A stretch of 64,000 nucleotides of DNA, from the NCBI GenBank assembly GCA_027605045.1, contig JAQFWX010000001.1, forward strand, positions 1,736,001-1,800,000. Reading direction: 5' to 3'. Numbering within the stretch: the first letter of the stretch is position 1; every line of letters begins with the position of its first letter. This DNA comes from Phallus indusiatus (lineage: Eukaryota; Basidiomycota; Agaricomycetes; Phallales; Phallaceae). Positions 12,065 to 24,321 of this stretch are shown piece after piece. A program made the position numbers and the translations under genes. A model generated the notes under the pieces. The model saw only the letters and a list, made by a program, of their open reading frames with translations. It did not search any database and had not been told where the DNA came from.

Positions 12065-12450
12065 ACACTATCATCAAGATTCACAAGTATTATCTAGATA
12101 AATCCATCTAATGCTGCCATCCCAAAATGTCAAACTGCAATGTTTCTAAAACGGTAGCTTGCAGCCATATAACGTGCCCGTACACATCAAAAGGGGTTGC
12201 GCACGAAGGATCAATGATGCTCAGTGTGTTTAAATACGTTCTTTATGGTGTACTACGTGATTTGTATCGGGTTCTTATATATTCTAGAGTTTGCACGACA
12301 TGAGTTTCTCCACCATAGCATCGTTAATTTTCTGATCGTTTATATATTCATGGTTGGATAAGTATATTACAAAAAGGATGAAGGCATAAATGTCGTGGTC
12401 AAGCATTATGAATAAGATAAACGTCCAAAAAAAAAGTTCGTCGAGTTCAA
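12065..12450. other. Convergent 3' intergenic region
   Basis: 386 bp between the stop codons of MAK11 (+) and the fasciclin gene (-). AT-rich with a poly-A run near 12428. No gene or repeat seen. Confidence 0.6.
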
Positions 12451-13877
12451 TTATTGGGCGAGAATGCAGCCCGCGATCATGGAAAGGAAGATAGACAATA
12501 CATATCCGAACGTCATCTTAATAGGTATGGCATCATTAGAACCATTCTGGCCATTAGAAGTCGAGTTCGAGTTAGAAGAATTTGAGCCCACACCAGACGG
12601 GCTCGAGTTACCGACGGGACTGGTTTGAGTCGCCTCAGCTGCAGCAGCAGTTGCAGCAGCGGACGTAGCAGACGAGAAACTATGAAAGTAAAATGTCAAC
12701 GCATGCCTTGGTCACTTGTATTAAAGAAACCTACGCTGAGCTGGCCGCCGTTTGGTTTGATGCGAGGTTGAGAAGAACATTGTCTATCACGTGGATGACA
12801 CCGTTGGAGATCAAAATATCAGGTTGGATAATCTTGGCGGTGCTGGATCCACTTGAAACAAAAGCACCCGATGTGTTGGTGAAGATGGTTATTGGCTCTC
12901 CAGATGCAGAAGTGGAGTTCAGGGGAAACTCGGTGGAGTACACTGTAGTACCATTTATGACGTGATTCCCAATAACAGCTGTCACTGTGGTTACATTGGC
13001 ATTGCTTAAAGTGGTATTGCCAGCCGAGGTAAACAGGGTTGCTGCTGCGTTAGACGGCGCAAAGATAGTTACACCGCGAGAAGCCTCCAGGGATCCGAGG
13101 GATGACGTTTGTTGAGCTATTCCCTGGAAGGCAGTGAGATTATTCGAAGAAATTGCGTCAAGAAGGCGCGGAGGAGGATCCAGAACAGCGTTCAAAATAT
13201 AAGCTTGTACGTTCTTATTGGTGATGTTAGAGGGTAATGAAATTGCTGAGACGACATTGACGGGTGTGCTAAAGGGGCAGCAGCAATCAGTATTTTGAAA
13301 TTACGCGGCGCGATTTGTAAGAAAAGAAACATACTTTTGGCCGAGAACTTTGAGGGTACCATTGTCATTCGTGATTGCCAGTACTTGGCTCGCGTTCCCG
13401 TCGAGTTGTACGAGTTGTGAGGCATTCATGAAGGTCCTAACAATAGTATAGTTGGGAGACGGAGAAATGTTGTCCAGCGTGAATTTTCCTTTAATTAAAT
13501 GATAAGATAAAATGGCAGCAAGCTCGTTAGGATCAGTTATATTTTGTGGGGGGAACCCAGTGACTGTCATTAAGGTTAGGACATAAGATCCGAGAAAGAA
13601 AAGAGGGCGAGATCGGCGTACAGGCATTGTCATTTGGGATAAAAATTGTCGTACTTTCGTTCCCGTTAACAGTGTTGGCAAGATCAAGCACAAACTGGTT
13701 TCCAACATCGGTGCCAATAACGCTGAGTGTGGCGTTTATGAACGCACTTCCGCCGGACGATGTGATAAATTGTGCAAGCGACGTTAGTTCGGATACTTCA
13801 GTCGCATTTTGAATTGGGTTCGTTGATGTCTGTGCGTGACTCAGTAGAGGGAGAGCGAGCAGTAATAAGGGGTTCAT
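12451..13877 (-). CDS. Fasciclin (FAS1) domain cell-surface protein, GPI-type
   Basis: Secreted adhesion-type protein. The start at 13877 gives a signal peptide (MNPLLLLALPLLSHAQ). Two FAS1 domains follow. The first has TTIFIPNDNA and the H2-like LSYHLIKGKFTLDN; the second has GVTIFAPSNAAAT, VIGNHVINGTTVYST and ISNGVIHVIDNVLL, the last being the canonical H2 box. A Ser/Thr/Asn/Gly-rich stalk leads to a C-terminal hydrophobic segment (FGYVLSIFLSMIAGCILAQ), consistent with a GPI signal. Many NxS/T sequons are present. Four exons; the introns at about 13618-13566, 13334-13276 and 12733-12679 all keep frame. It may act in cell wall or fruiting-body surface adhesion, as known for other basidiomycete FAS1 proteins. 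Confidence 0.92.
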
Positions 13878-14789
13878 TTCGGATAGTACTTTCGAGGCGG
13901 AAGAAAGTCAAGTGGCTGGGGTGGGCGAAGACCACATGTATCCGCGAGTGGATATTTATGCGCATAGCCGGAGAGGGACAAAGGACGTGTCCACATTATG
14001 AGGATGACGGAATCAGGAAGTCCCTTGCCGTCAGATAAAACGTCATCGAATGGATACTTTAATTTTGTGAATTCAAATTAGTACGGCCAAACGCCACCAC
14101 TCCAGGGTATGTACGTACCTGTTCAGGCTGTTCAGATGTCAAAACCAGGAAATATACAATTAACTCATTGACATTGACATACTGTACATATATATGTGGA
14201 GAACCATTTGAGCGGTCTCAGTAACATGTCGTGGTCCCTTCAGAATGTCCTCCCCGCCCATACATGCATTCTCGTTTCTGGCTAGAAAAAGAGGTTTCTG
14301 ATGTCCAAGCTAATTGCGCCGCAAAACGTGTTGGCACATGACAAGGAGGTCAAAATATGCACATCGTTCCAATTGTGATTGACAGCCCGAGATACAATAG
14401 ATCAGATACTCTTTCCAGACTCGGGATTCATTATGCCCAACGTGATATAAATATCGTCATATCTTGTGAGATACGAAGTTGTCGTTTCTTGCAATGTTTC
14501 ATCGAGAATATGAATGAGTTATGGATGAGACACATTAAATAATGGCGCGTTTTGGAGATGATGAACAACGATCAGGGCCAGTTTGAAGCCGCGTGACTCC
14601 GAGGTGATTACCCTAGCACACGATCAGTCACGTGTTTCTAACGCGTCAAAAAGACTAATGTACCTTGGAGGAAATTGCGCTAAAAAATTTGTACCCCCGA
14701 TGCCTTTCTCACGGGACAAGTTCTCAGTGTGCCGGCAAGTTCATCGCGGTTCTTGACTTCTCACTGAACAATAATTGTTTCGAATCTAG
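13878..14789. other. Divergent promoter region (fasciclin / S9 peptidase)
   Basis: About 0.9 kb shared upstream region. CACGTG lies at 14629-14634 and ACGCGTCAAAA at 14641-14651, the latter repeated before the second peptidase gene. No coding potential is supported; the short open frames here lack splice and family support. Confidence 0.6.
14641..14651 (+). promoter_or_regulatory. ACGCGTCAAAA element upstream of first S9 peptidase
   Basis: ACGCGTCAAAA lies about 140 bp before the ATG at 14790 and recurs as ACGCGTCAAAA at 17571-17581, about 140 bp before the paralogue at 17712. A GCGCTAAAAA / ACGCTAAAAA block follows both. Conservation between otherwise diverged promoters suggests either function or remnant duplication. 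Confidence 0.45.
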
Positions 14790-17354
14790 ATGGCGTTCAC
14801 TCCACAGAACTTGGCCGGGGCCGTTACGTTGAGCGAGGTAGCCCTGTCTCCTGACGGCAGTAGAGTTGCATATCGTGTCAAGGAACTTAAGACTGGTGAG
14901 CATTTTGCTGGTCTATGTCTTAGTCTATTAAGCGATACTGTTTCCAAGGCGGCGAGCCGCAGAAGGCGTCGATATGGTATGCCTCAGACTTGTTTGGCAA
15001 AGAGGATAAAGTACAATCGACTCAAATTACGTCTGGACAATTCAATGACCATCAGCTACACTGGCACCCGGATTCCAAAACACTCTATTTTCTAAGCGAT
15101 AGAGTCAAGAGTTCCGGTGGCGGAACGACGCAAATATACAAGCTAACTGTAACCGGTCCCGGGGAACCTAGTATATTAGACTCGTCTTTCAAAGAAAAGA
15201 AACAAGGAGTGAGATTGTCTCAATTATCGTATAATATTCACATCTAAAGGAATACCTATCCGCAGATAGAGGGTTACAAGATATCCCCGGACGGGAGGTA
15301 CATCGCCTTCACTTCTCCCAACGAGCTGAGCGCTGAGGAAGAAAAGAAGGAAGAAGAGAAGGATGATCCTGAGGTTTGGGGAGATACTAAATGTATGCAT
15401 GCCTTTCTTTATTATCGTCCTTTGCTATTTGCTGAATTGATGACCTTAGCTAACGCACATTTGAGAATTTTCACAATCAGCACAAGTGAAACAAAAACTC
15501 TGGTTAATTCGGGTCATGTATTCCACTTTACTTGGAGCTCAGACTCGAAGGTGTAATAAATGAATTTACTATGCAATAACCCTTCTCTTACTCCATCTTC
15601 ATTTTCTATTCAGAGTTTGGCATATTGCCTTGCAAGTCGTTCAGCCATCGACGCTATGTATGAACCCACCACTCTTGAAACAATTTCTATCCTTCCAGGT
15701 TCGGACCCCATCGTTCATAAAACATTCAAAGTCTATGCGCCGGACGGTATTATTTGGCCGTCTTCAGACCCGGAAATCTATTCTATTGGACCCTATAACC
15801 CGGACCTCATAGTTGATGCTGCGGCTATTCACCGTATCTCCATCGCAGGGCCTGCTGGCCAAGCCAAGATGAAGAATTTCTATACAGGCGAAACGGAGGA
15901 TGCCGAGGACTTCCGCGATATCGGAAACGGCGAAATAGCTGTACAAATTGCCAGTGGTCTCAACACTCGTATCGATATTCTTAACCGTGATGGCAAATCT
16001 TTTGTGCTCTACGAAACAAAATGCATCGAATCGTTACCCTTCTTCGATGTTAAGGCCGTAGACGAAACATACGTCTTTGCTTGCATTAGAAACTCTGCAC
16101 CGCGTAAGGAACCCCCTGCAGTCTACGTCGGACGAGCCAAGAAAGATGGAAAGGTATTTTATTCGTTTTGTGTGTATTGTGCTTTCCTAATTTACATTCT
16201 TTCGCCCATATTAGCTGGATCTGAAATGTGTTTCTTCGCACTATCCCTGGGCAGCGTCTCATAAAATTGGAGCAGTTGAGCGGTTCGATTGGAACGGCAA
16301 GGACGGGACCAAGCTAGAAGGCGTTGTATGGTTCCCCGAGGGGCTCGATTCCTCGAAGGTGAAGTCCCCTCTCCCAACGATTGCATTCATCCATGGAGGA
16401 CCATATTAGTGAGTCACTCGAGCTCTCATTGCACTCTTAATGGGAATTCTTATTTTATTTTCAGTCGCGATATAACTTCGCTGTCTACTACGATATATTC
16501 ATGGGCAAGCATGCTTTCTGAGAATGGGTTTTTGGTTATTCTGCCCAATTATCGCGGCAGTGAGTACTCTAAGTCTTTTTTAACAGTTTTATAATTGTTG
16601 TATGTATGTAGGTTCTGGAAGGGGATCCGAGTTTGCCAGAACGGCGTACTACAGCATGGGGACGACCGAATGGTCTGACATAGACCTCATGGTAGATGAA
16701 GCCGTTAAGCGTGGATTGGCGGATAAACATAAGGTGAGTTTTACTTGGTGCCTTGTTTAAGTTCTATTCAATACTCATTGTGACATGTAAAGCTTGGATT
16801 GGGAGGGTGGAGTCAAGGGGGTTTTCTCTCTGCGTGGGGTGCAAGTCAAACGAAATCGAAGTACAAATGCGCTGTGATGGGGGCTGGTATAAGTGAATGG
16901 GGAGCAATGTCCACCGAAAGTGATGCATCGAAATTTGAAGTGAGTGCACTCAATACTCTAAATTAACATTGACCTCGAAATGTGTGCTTTTCATTAGGAA
17001 AGTTTAAGTGGAGCGTCTCCCTGGTTTGGTACTAATGCAAGGCTGGCAGGCGATCCGATTCGTTTCGCGAAGGATATCGAGACAGCGTTTTTAATCCTTC
17101 ATGGTCAAAAAGATGCTCGCGTTCCAGTCGGCCAAGCCACAGGTTTCCACCGCGCTCTCCGAGCAGTAAGCAAATATCCAAACCGACATGTTCTGGTGAC
17201 CTACCCTCGTGAATCACATGGGTATGTGTCTTTCCCACACCCTCCCATTTGTCGTGTCAGGTTAACTTACATTACGCATAGATTTTCGGAGAAGAAGCAT
17301 GGAGAAGACATGTTGAAACGGGTACTCGATCACTTTGAGAAATGGCTAAAATAA
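14790..17354 (+). CDS. S9-family prolyl oligopeptidase (DPP5/acylaminoacyl-peptidase-like), copy 1
   Basis: Serine peptidase of clan SC, about 670 residues over some eleven exons. The start at 14790 (MAFTPQNLAGAVTLSEV) is shared with copy 2. The N-terminal half is a beta-propeller (ISPDGRYIAFTSPNE, WSSDSKSLAYC). The C-terminal half is an alpha/beta hydrolase with HGGPY (oxyanion loop), PNYRGSSGRGSEFAR, the nucleophile elbow GGWSQGG, the Asp in HGQKDARVPVGQ and the His in PRESHGFSEK. All triad residues are present. There is no signal peptide, so it is probably cytosolic. GWSQGG replaces the usual Tyr after Ser with Gln. The gene has one intron (K|LGLGGW) that copy 2 lacks. Tandem with copy 2, 357 bp apart. 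Confidence 0.92.
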
Positions 17355-17711
17355 ATGTGAAAAGTAAAGTTTTTTGTAAATTGAGATGTATTCATAGATA
17401 TGTATATGTATAGGGAAGCGTCTAACCCTTGATACAGCATACATGGAGATTACGGCTGTCAATGTTAAATTTAGACCTAGATATTACCGGCTATTCCCGT
17501 GGCACAAAAATCAAATTCGTCAGCTTTCTCAACAAACGCGTTACTCCTTAGGGCATCCGTGGTAACTTTAACGCGTCAAAAGAGCTTATACGACTTTAGG
17601 AATACGCTAAAAATACTTTATTTAAGATCAAATCTTTTTCCCAATGTCGTTATCACGGGGTAAACTCGTGTATGTCGCAGTGCCACTGAACATCGATTGC
17701 CCCGATTGAAA
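17355..17711. other. Promoter of second S9 peptidase
   Basis: 357 bp with ACGCGT at 17536-17541 and ACGCGTCAAAA at 17571-17581. It resembles the copy 1 promoter only in short blocks. Confidence 0.55.
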
Positions 17712-20214
17712 ATGGCATTCACCCCACAAAACTTGTCTGCGGCTGTTGATTTGAGTCGGGTACTTTTGTCTCCTGACGGCGATAAAGTTGTGTATCGTGT
17801 CGGAGAACTCGGGACTGGTAAGCACTGAGCACTTGTCTCGCGATATCTTTCTTATCGGGTCTGTTTATTTTTCGTTTTCAAGGCAGCGAGTCACCGAAGG
17901 CGTCGCTTTGGTATGCCTCGGACTTGTTTGGCAAAGAGGATAAAATACAAGCGATCCAAATTACGTCTGGTCAATTCAATGACCATCATGCGCAATGGCA
18001 TCCGGATTCGAAGGCAATCTATTTCCTGAGTGATAGACCTAAGGACTCTGGGAAACAAATATACAAGCTGTCTGTTACTGGTCCTGGTGAACCTAGTATA
18101 CTGGATCCGTGTTTCAAAGAGAAGAAACAAGGAGTGAGTCTTCTCAATTACGGTATATTATCTCGCTAAAGAAGAATCTTCCGCAGATAGAGAATTTTAA
18201 GATATCTCCGGACGGAAAGTATATCGCTTTCACTTCCCCAAACGAGCTGAGTGCCGAAGACAAGAAGAAACAAGAAGAAAAGGATGATCCTCAGGTTTGG
18301 GGAGATACAAGATGTATGCGTACCCCTCTTTATGTGCTGGTTTTCTTTGCTAAATTATTTTATGTATCCAGTCGACGCACACCTCAGACTTTTCACAATC
18401 ACCACAGGCGAAACGAAAACTCTGGTTCATTCGGGTTGGGTATCCAATTTTGCTTGGAGCTCAGACTCAAAGGTGATAACGGACATACAATTAAATTTCT
18501 TGAATTGATTCACAAATTTGTTTAGAGTCTGGTATATTGCCTTGCAGGTCGCGCGGCTTTCGACGCCAAGTTTGAACCCACCACTCTTGAAACGATTTCT
18601 ATCCTTCCAGGCTCCACCCCTGTCGTTCATACGACATTCAATGTCTATGCACCAGATGATATTGTATGGCCGTCTTCACATCCGGAAATTTATTCTTTAG
18701 GACCATATAATCCGAACTTGATGCTGGATGCCGTAGCTGTCCACAAAATCTCCGTCTCGGGACCTGCTGGCCAGAGCGAGATGAAGAACTTTTACGCAGG
18801 TGAAACGGAAGATGCTAATGGATTTTGCAACGTTGGGAATGGCGGGATAGCTGTTAAGATTGCGAGTGGTGTTGGCACTCGCATTGACATTCTTAACCGC
18901 GACGGCAAATCCTTTGTGCTTTACGACACGAAATGCGTAGAGTCGATATACTGCTTTGATGTTAAGGAGGTGGATAAGACGTATGTTTTTGCTTGTGTTA
19001 GGGATTCTGCAACGCGCAAAGAGCCCCCGCGATTTATGTTGGAAGAGCCAAGAAAGGTGAAAAGGCATGCTACTTGTTCCGCATGTATACACTGTGCTTG
19101 CTAACGTTTATATCAGATGGATCTGAAATGTATATGTTCACATTATCCTTGGGCAGCGTCTCATAAGCTTGGGTCAGTAGAGCAATTCAACTGGACAAGC
19201 GAAGACGGAAACAAGCTAGAAGGCTTTGCTTGGTTCCCAAGGGCTCGATTCCTCAAACATCAAGATACCTCTTCCAACGGTCGTAGTTATCCATGGAGGA
19301 CCATATTTGTGAGAACATCTGAAAAATTTTATCTCATGCCCGATAGGTTTTTGATCTTGATCTTAATGTTTAGTCGCGATGTACCCACATTATATCCTTC
19401 GCCACTGTTATGGGAAGGTATGCTTGCCGAGAACGGGTTTCTAGTTATCCTACCAAACTATCGCGGTAGTGAGTTTTATACATCATAAAAACGGACCCGT
19501 AGATATGATTATGATATATATAGGTTCCGGAAGAGGAACTAAGTTTGCAAGAGCAGCGCATAACAGCTTGGGGTCAGCCGAATGGTCTGACATAGATCGC
19601 ATGGTAGATGAAGCTGTCAAGCGCGGTCTGGCCGATCCGAGCAAGCTCGGGCTTGGAGGATGGAGCTATGGCGGGTTCCTTTCTGCGTGGGGTGCAAGTC
19701 AAACGAAATCGAAATACAAATGTGCTGTGACGATGGGTGGTATAAGTGACTGGGGAGCAATGTCCACCGAAAGTGATGCCTCTAATTTTGTAGTGAGTAG
19801 CGCTGAACTTGTTGAATGCGATGAATTCATAATGACGTCAAAATGTTTATTCTTGAATAGGGAAACCAAAGTGGAGCGGCACCCTGGCTTGGTTCTGAAG
19901 CAAAACTAACAGGAGATCCAATCCGTTTCGCGAAAGACGTCGAGACGGCATTCTTAATTCTTCATGGCCAGTCAGATGCTCGCGTTCCGGTTGGTCAAGC
20001 TATCGGTCTCCATCGTGCTCTTCGGGCAGTGAGCAAATATCCGAACCGACATGTCCTGGTGACATATCCTCGTGAGTCACACGGGTATGCCTTTTTTCTC
20101 ATTCTCTCCTCCTCGTCGTGCAAGCTCTGATTCATTCATAGATTCTCAGAAAAGAAGCACGGAGAAGACTTGTTGAGACGAATACTTGATCATTTCGAAA
20201 AATGGTTGAAATAG
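17712..20214 (+). CDS. S9-family peptidase copy 2, reading frame disrupted (possible pseudogene)
   Basis: Tandem paralogue of the preceding gene, starting MAFTPQNLSAAVDLSRV and aligning along its full length. The propeller and hydrolase domains are recognisable, with GGWSYGG nucleophile elbow, HGQSDARVPVGQ and PRESHGFSEKKHGED intact. Two breaks stand out against copy 1. One C is missing from a C run at 19024-19028. Two bases are missing around 19234-19243 (TTCCCAAGGG where copy 1 has TTCCCCGAGGGG). The second break removes the HGGPY oxyanion motif from frame and, with normal splicing, leads to a stop near 19468. The gene is either a young pseudogene or carries consensus errors. It lacks one intron present in copy 1. 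Confidence 0.75.
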
Positions 20215-20537
20215 TTAAGTCGTTTGTAAATTGTGATGTGTACGCGAGTATATGTGCAAGCTTGAAGCCTCTGTATATAGATTCATTTTATGGAGCACTA
20301 GCCATCGCCATTCATAGTATTTGTTCGAAAGTAGCGTAACTCTGGAAGAATATGCTTTTTTCACTCTGTCCATAAATAGGCGGTCCGAGTCACCGACGGA
20401 CCGGAGCCACCACATCTACCATCTGAAGTTCTGAAGTTCTGAACGTTTGCTTCAATGCTGATCGACACATGACTTGGGATCATGTATTAAAACAACAAAA
20501 TTCCAACATATGGAAGTATAGTTGGTTACTTGCAGAT
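20215..20537. other. Intergenic between S9 copy 2 and esterase
   Basis: 323 bp. Contains a short triplication CTGAAGTTCTGAAGTTCTGAA near 20424. An in-frame ATG at 20469 would add 23 residues to the esterase before its likely signal peptide. Confidence 0.5.
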
Positions 20538-22012
20538 ATGCTCTTGACTTTTGTTACTCTTATTTCAATCTGGACGTCGACCGTCACGTTGGCCACCTCA
20601 ATACCCAGTGGTCGTCCCAAGTTCGATTGGGATCGGATGCATTATGTTTACGCATTTGGTGACTCTTATACGTTTGTTCAAGGTAAATATATAGCTTCGG
20701 GATACGTTCGAGGATTTATTACTATATATCTAGGTTCACTCGGACATCCAAACTTCAGGTATGCATTTTCCGCAAACACCAATATATGTATATGCCTAAT
20801 TGAAGATTGCATTTGTCGGCCCAGCTTTATAGGCGACGCCCTCAATTTTGGATTTACTCCGTCGGAATTGAGAACAGATGTCATTATTCCCAGAAATGTA
20901 TGTATCTCGTATAATGTTCAACCAGACGCTTTCTGACAAGTTGAGAATAATCTAGACCAGCTCTGACGGCTCTAACTGGGTTCTTTCTCTTTCTTCTTCT
21001 GACGATTTGAGACGCTAACAAAATACCGATGCGCATATAGATCGAATTTCTTACCGGATGTTTTTCGGGTCATCCTTCTGAGTGTTCGGCGCATCAGTTG
21101 TGGGATTTTGCTTTCGCTGGAGCCGATATTTCAGGGGATCTACTTCCATTGCATAGTAACTTTACTGTCCCACTAGTCGACCAAGTCAAACAATGGACTA
21201 CATACGGCGCGGATATCATACCCCACCCGGCAGACGAGTCCCTGGTTGTATGGTGGATCGGGATCAATGATACCGGGGACACGTTAAAGAACGCGTCGGT
21301 ATGTAGATATTACAATCCCGAACCTTTTGATGTTTAGATGTTTTTGGCCAGATTTCCAACTTTACTGTGTTCTGGAGGCAAGAAATGGAGGCGTATTTTG
21401 AGGCTGTAGTGAGTGTAGAATCTTATTGTCTCGTTCTACGTCTTTCTCATTCCATTCAGGATATCGTATACTCTGAAGGCCTTCGAAATTTCCTGTTCAT
21501 CAATGTACCTCCCGAAGAACGTTCTCCAGCTTGGGTTAATGATCCCGTAAACGGACCAGTATTGAAAGAGAATATCATACTGTTCAACTCCGTTCTGCAA
21601 GAATTTGTTGATTCGTTTGAAACGAAGCATCCGGAGACAAATGTTTTCACCTTCGATGCGCATACTTGGTTCAACGACATATTGGATAACGGTTCCTCAT
21701 ACGGATTCGATAATACTACTGGGTTTGTCTTTTGTCCTGCTTTTAAGAAGTGAATATTATAATAGAGGTCACAGGTTTTGTACGTGCCCGACATCCGAAG
21801 CCTCTTCATTCTTTTGGTTCAGTGAGTTCTTCACGATGGCTCTTTTGGGTTTCTCTATTTCTGACGCGCGACTGTCTAGACACTGGACAGTAAGTGAAAT
21901 TGTTCTCAGAGAAAGAGAGGATGTGATTCTAAAATTCCACATTAGTCCCACAGAACATGTGCATCGTTTGCTGGCGGAATCATTGAAAGCACAATTGCAA
22001 TCCGAAGAGTAG
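20538..22012 (+). CDS. SGNH/GDSL esterase, carbohydrate esterase family 16-like
   Basis: Likely secreted acetylesterase acting on plant-polysaccharide oligomers. I chose the ATG at 20538 because MLLTFVTLISIWTSTVTLA makes a good signal peptide; an in-frame ATG at 20469 is the alternative. SGNH blocks: FGDSYT (nucleophile Ser), FAFAGADISG, WWIGINDTGD (block III Asn) and HISPTEHVH near the C terminus, with the catalytic His. TSSDGSNWIEFLTG and FDAHTWFNDIL are typical of CE16. About eight exons. The last intron's acceptor (near 21917) is uncertain, so the residues just before HISPT are provisional. Confidence 0.85.
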
Positions 22013-22570
22013 TTTAATATATTTTTTTCGTGGCACAACGTATCACCACCTGGCAATGATCTTTCATCAACATGCCTGGATATGAAGGAATGGGGTGTGT
22101 GAAATGAAGATATAAATGAGGTTTTCCCTAATCCCAAACAATAGCCTGCTCTCTATGTAGAAAATTTGGGTTTGAATTAATTTGACGACTGGGCAGGTAG
22201 CTCAAATTCGCCGACCGAGGAATAGGCTATTAAGACCATGTCATGCACATCTCCCAGCCAATCCCAATGGTTTGAATGAAATAGTCAGGCAACCCGAGGA
22301 GGTACGCATCCCGGCGTAGACCAACAGGAAACGAGCTTCAACAAAGGCGCCGGAGGTTCTGAGTCATCATACAAAGTCAATTATGTCATAGGTTCATAGC
22401 CTCGGCGAGATTGGGGTCGGTATCGGATTGAGACGGAAACGAGTTTCTGCTTTACAGGCGCCGTTGTTTGCCGTCGTATGCCTTAAAAAGAAGTGAAGTG
22501 AGCAATGTGAGATGGAGCCAGCAAACATACACATACCAATACCAATACCTCAACTAGTACATCGGTGCTA
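22013..22570. other. Intergenic upstream of alternative oxidase
   Basis: About 560 bp. No gene or clear motif recognised. Confidence 0.6.
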
Positions 22571-24321
22571 ATGGCTTCGAGACTGCTAATCACCACTCCC
22601 AAATCACTATCTTCTCGTCTCGTTCTATATCCTTCGCCGTGGCGTGCAGGTCTTTGCGGTCGACGGTCTGTCTCAACCACCATCGTGAGATGTAACGAGG
22701 CCAAAATTAAACGACCTCAAGACCAGGTTTCAAAAGGCGCTGAAGGAGCTCATCGACGTACGTTTACTTACCTGTGTGTGGTCTCGCTGTTTGTTCTAAA
22801 GTTGCTCTCATAAAGGTGATACTTCTGCTGACCCTGCTGCAACGACCCATCGGACGCACGATGCTGGACATTCAGACAAAATTGTACCCAATCATGTGCA
22901 TGGATCTAGGGTACTATTTCATCCTGTGTATGCCATATATGAAACACTTTCTTTGAGTTATCATCTTTGACGCGAATTAACTACTAGCTACACCGAAGAA
23001 GAACTTAAATCTGTCGTCGTTCTTCACCGAGATGCCAAGTCAATTTCGGATAAAGTTGCTTTACTTCTTACTAGACTATTGAGGTATGTGAGAAAGGAGT
23101 GCTTGAATGCGCATGCTACTGTGTCAGCACACTGACTTATGTATGTCGAATTGTGTTAGGGTGGGATTCGATTTTGTATCTGGGTACAAACACAAGCCTT
23201 TACCCGAAAACGCTGCAGCTATGAGCACCGAAGAACTCAGAAAAGGCGGGTACCTTATGGACGAGAGACAGTGGTTGAATAGAATTTTGTTCCTTGAGAC
23301 CGTCGCTGGTGTCCCAGGAATGGTAAGTACTGTCTGCAGCTCCGTCCTTGTTCTTCGCTAATTGATATATTTTGGAATCAGGTGGGTGCCATGGTCAGGC
23401 ATTTGATGTCGCTGCGTCTTATGGTATATTTCTCAAATTTATTCCATGCTCAACTTCCGCGACTGAACCGTATCACTTAGAGACGTGACATGGGTTGGAT
23501 TCGTACTTTATTAGAAGAGGCTGAAAATGAACGTCTGCATTTGATGACATTCATGACTCTGCGACAACCCTCCATATGGTTCCGTGCGATGGTCTTAGGC
23601 GCACAAGGAGTGTTCTTCAACACATTCTTTTTATCCTACTTATTATCACCAAGGTTGGAGCTGTCTTTTCATGTAAATGCTTCTGATTGACTAATAATAA
23701 TTCCCACAGAACTTGCCATCGTTTCGTTGGATTCTTAGAGGAAGAGGCTGTCATTACATAGTATGTTATGATTGGTTCCTATGATATTCTTGCGGAGCTC
23801 ACCCCCGTTTCAAGCACACGTGTTATACAGGAAATCGAGCAGGGTCGATTACCTGAGTGGTAAGCTTCTTCTCGACAACCAGGATAGCGGTAATCAATTA
23901 TTACATAGGTCAAATCTAGACGCTCCAGCGATCGCTAAAGATTACTGGAGACTTCGACCGGATGCGAAACTTATCGACGTTATGTATGCCGTGCGCTCGG
24001 ATGAATCTACACATCGGTAATATTATTTTTTCTTGCGAGAAGCGATAAGCGCATGTCCACTGATTGACACATCTGCCAACAGATTTGTTAATCACACTCT
24101 CGCTGATTTGGATGTCAAGAAAGACCCTAATCCTTTTGCCATCCGCGAGCCTGATATGTTTGTCAAGGGTGTGAAACCTGGGTGAGTATTGGTACCTAGT
24201 TTAGTTTTTCCTTTTTCATTCATCATGAAATGTGACTGTTAGATTCACACGGGACGAGAGCAGAAACTATGCTCGAGAGTCATTTGACTTGATCAATGCC
24301 GGTCCGAAAAGTAGTACTTGA
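22571..24321 (+). CDS. AOX: Mitochondrial alternative oxidase
   Basis: Di-iron ubiquinol oxidase of the inner mitochondrial membrane that bypasses complexes III and IV. The start at 22571 ([19 protein letters not shown]) gives an Arg/Ser-rich targeting peptide. The di-iron ligand motifs are all present: [37 protein letters not shown] and [28 protein letters not shown] and [10 protein letters not shown] are family landmarks. About eleven exons join without frame loss. Length is typical (roughly 370 residues). Such genes are often induced when the cytochrome chain is inhibited; no specific element for this was seen. Confidence 0.96.

Noticed and set aside
14357..14542. 61-codon open frame in the fasciclin/S9 promoter
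   Set aside because: Short, unconserved-looking and inside a divergent promoter.
20538..24321. Possible biosynthetic cluster (esterase, alternative oxidase, S9 peptidases)
   Set aside because: No synthase, terpene cyclase, P450 or pathway regulator is present; the neighbours look like unrelated single genes.
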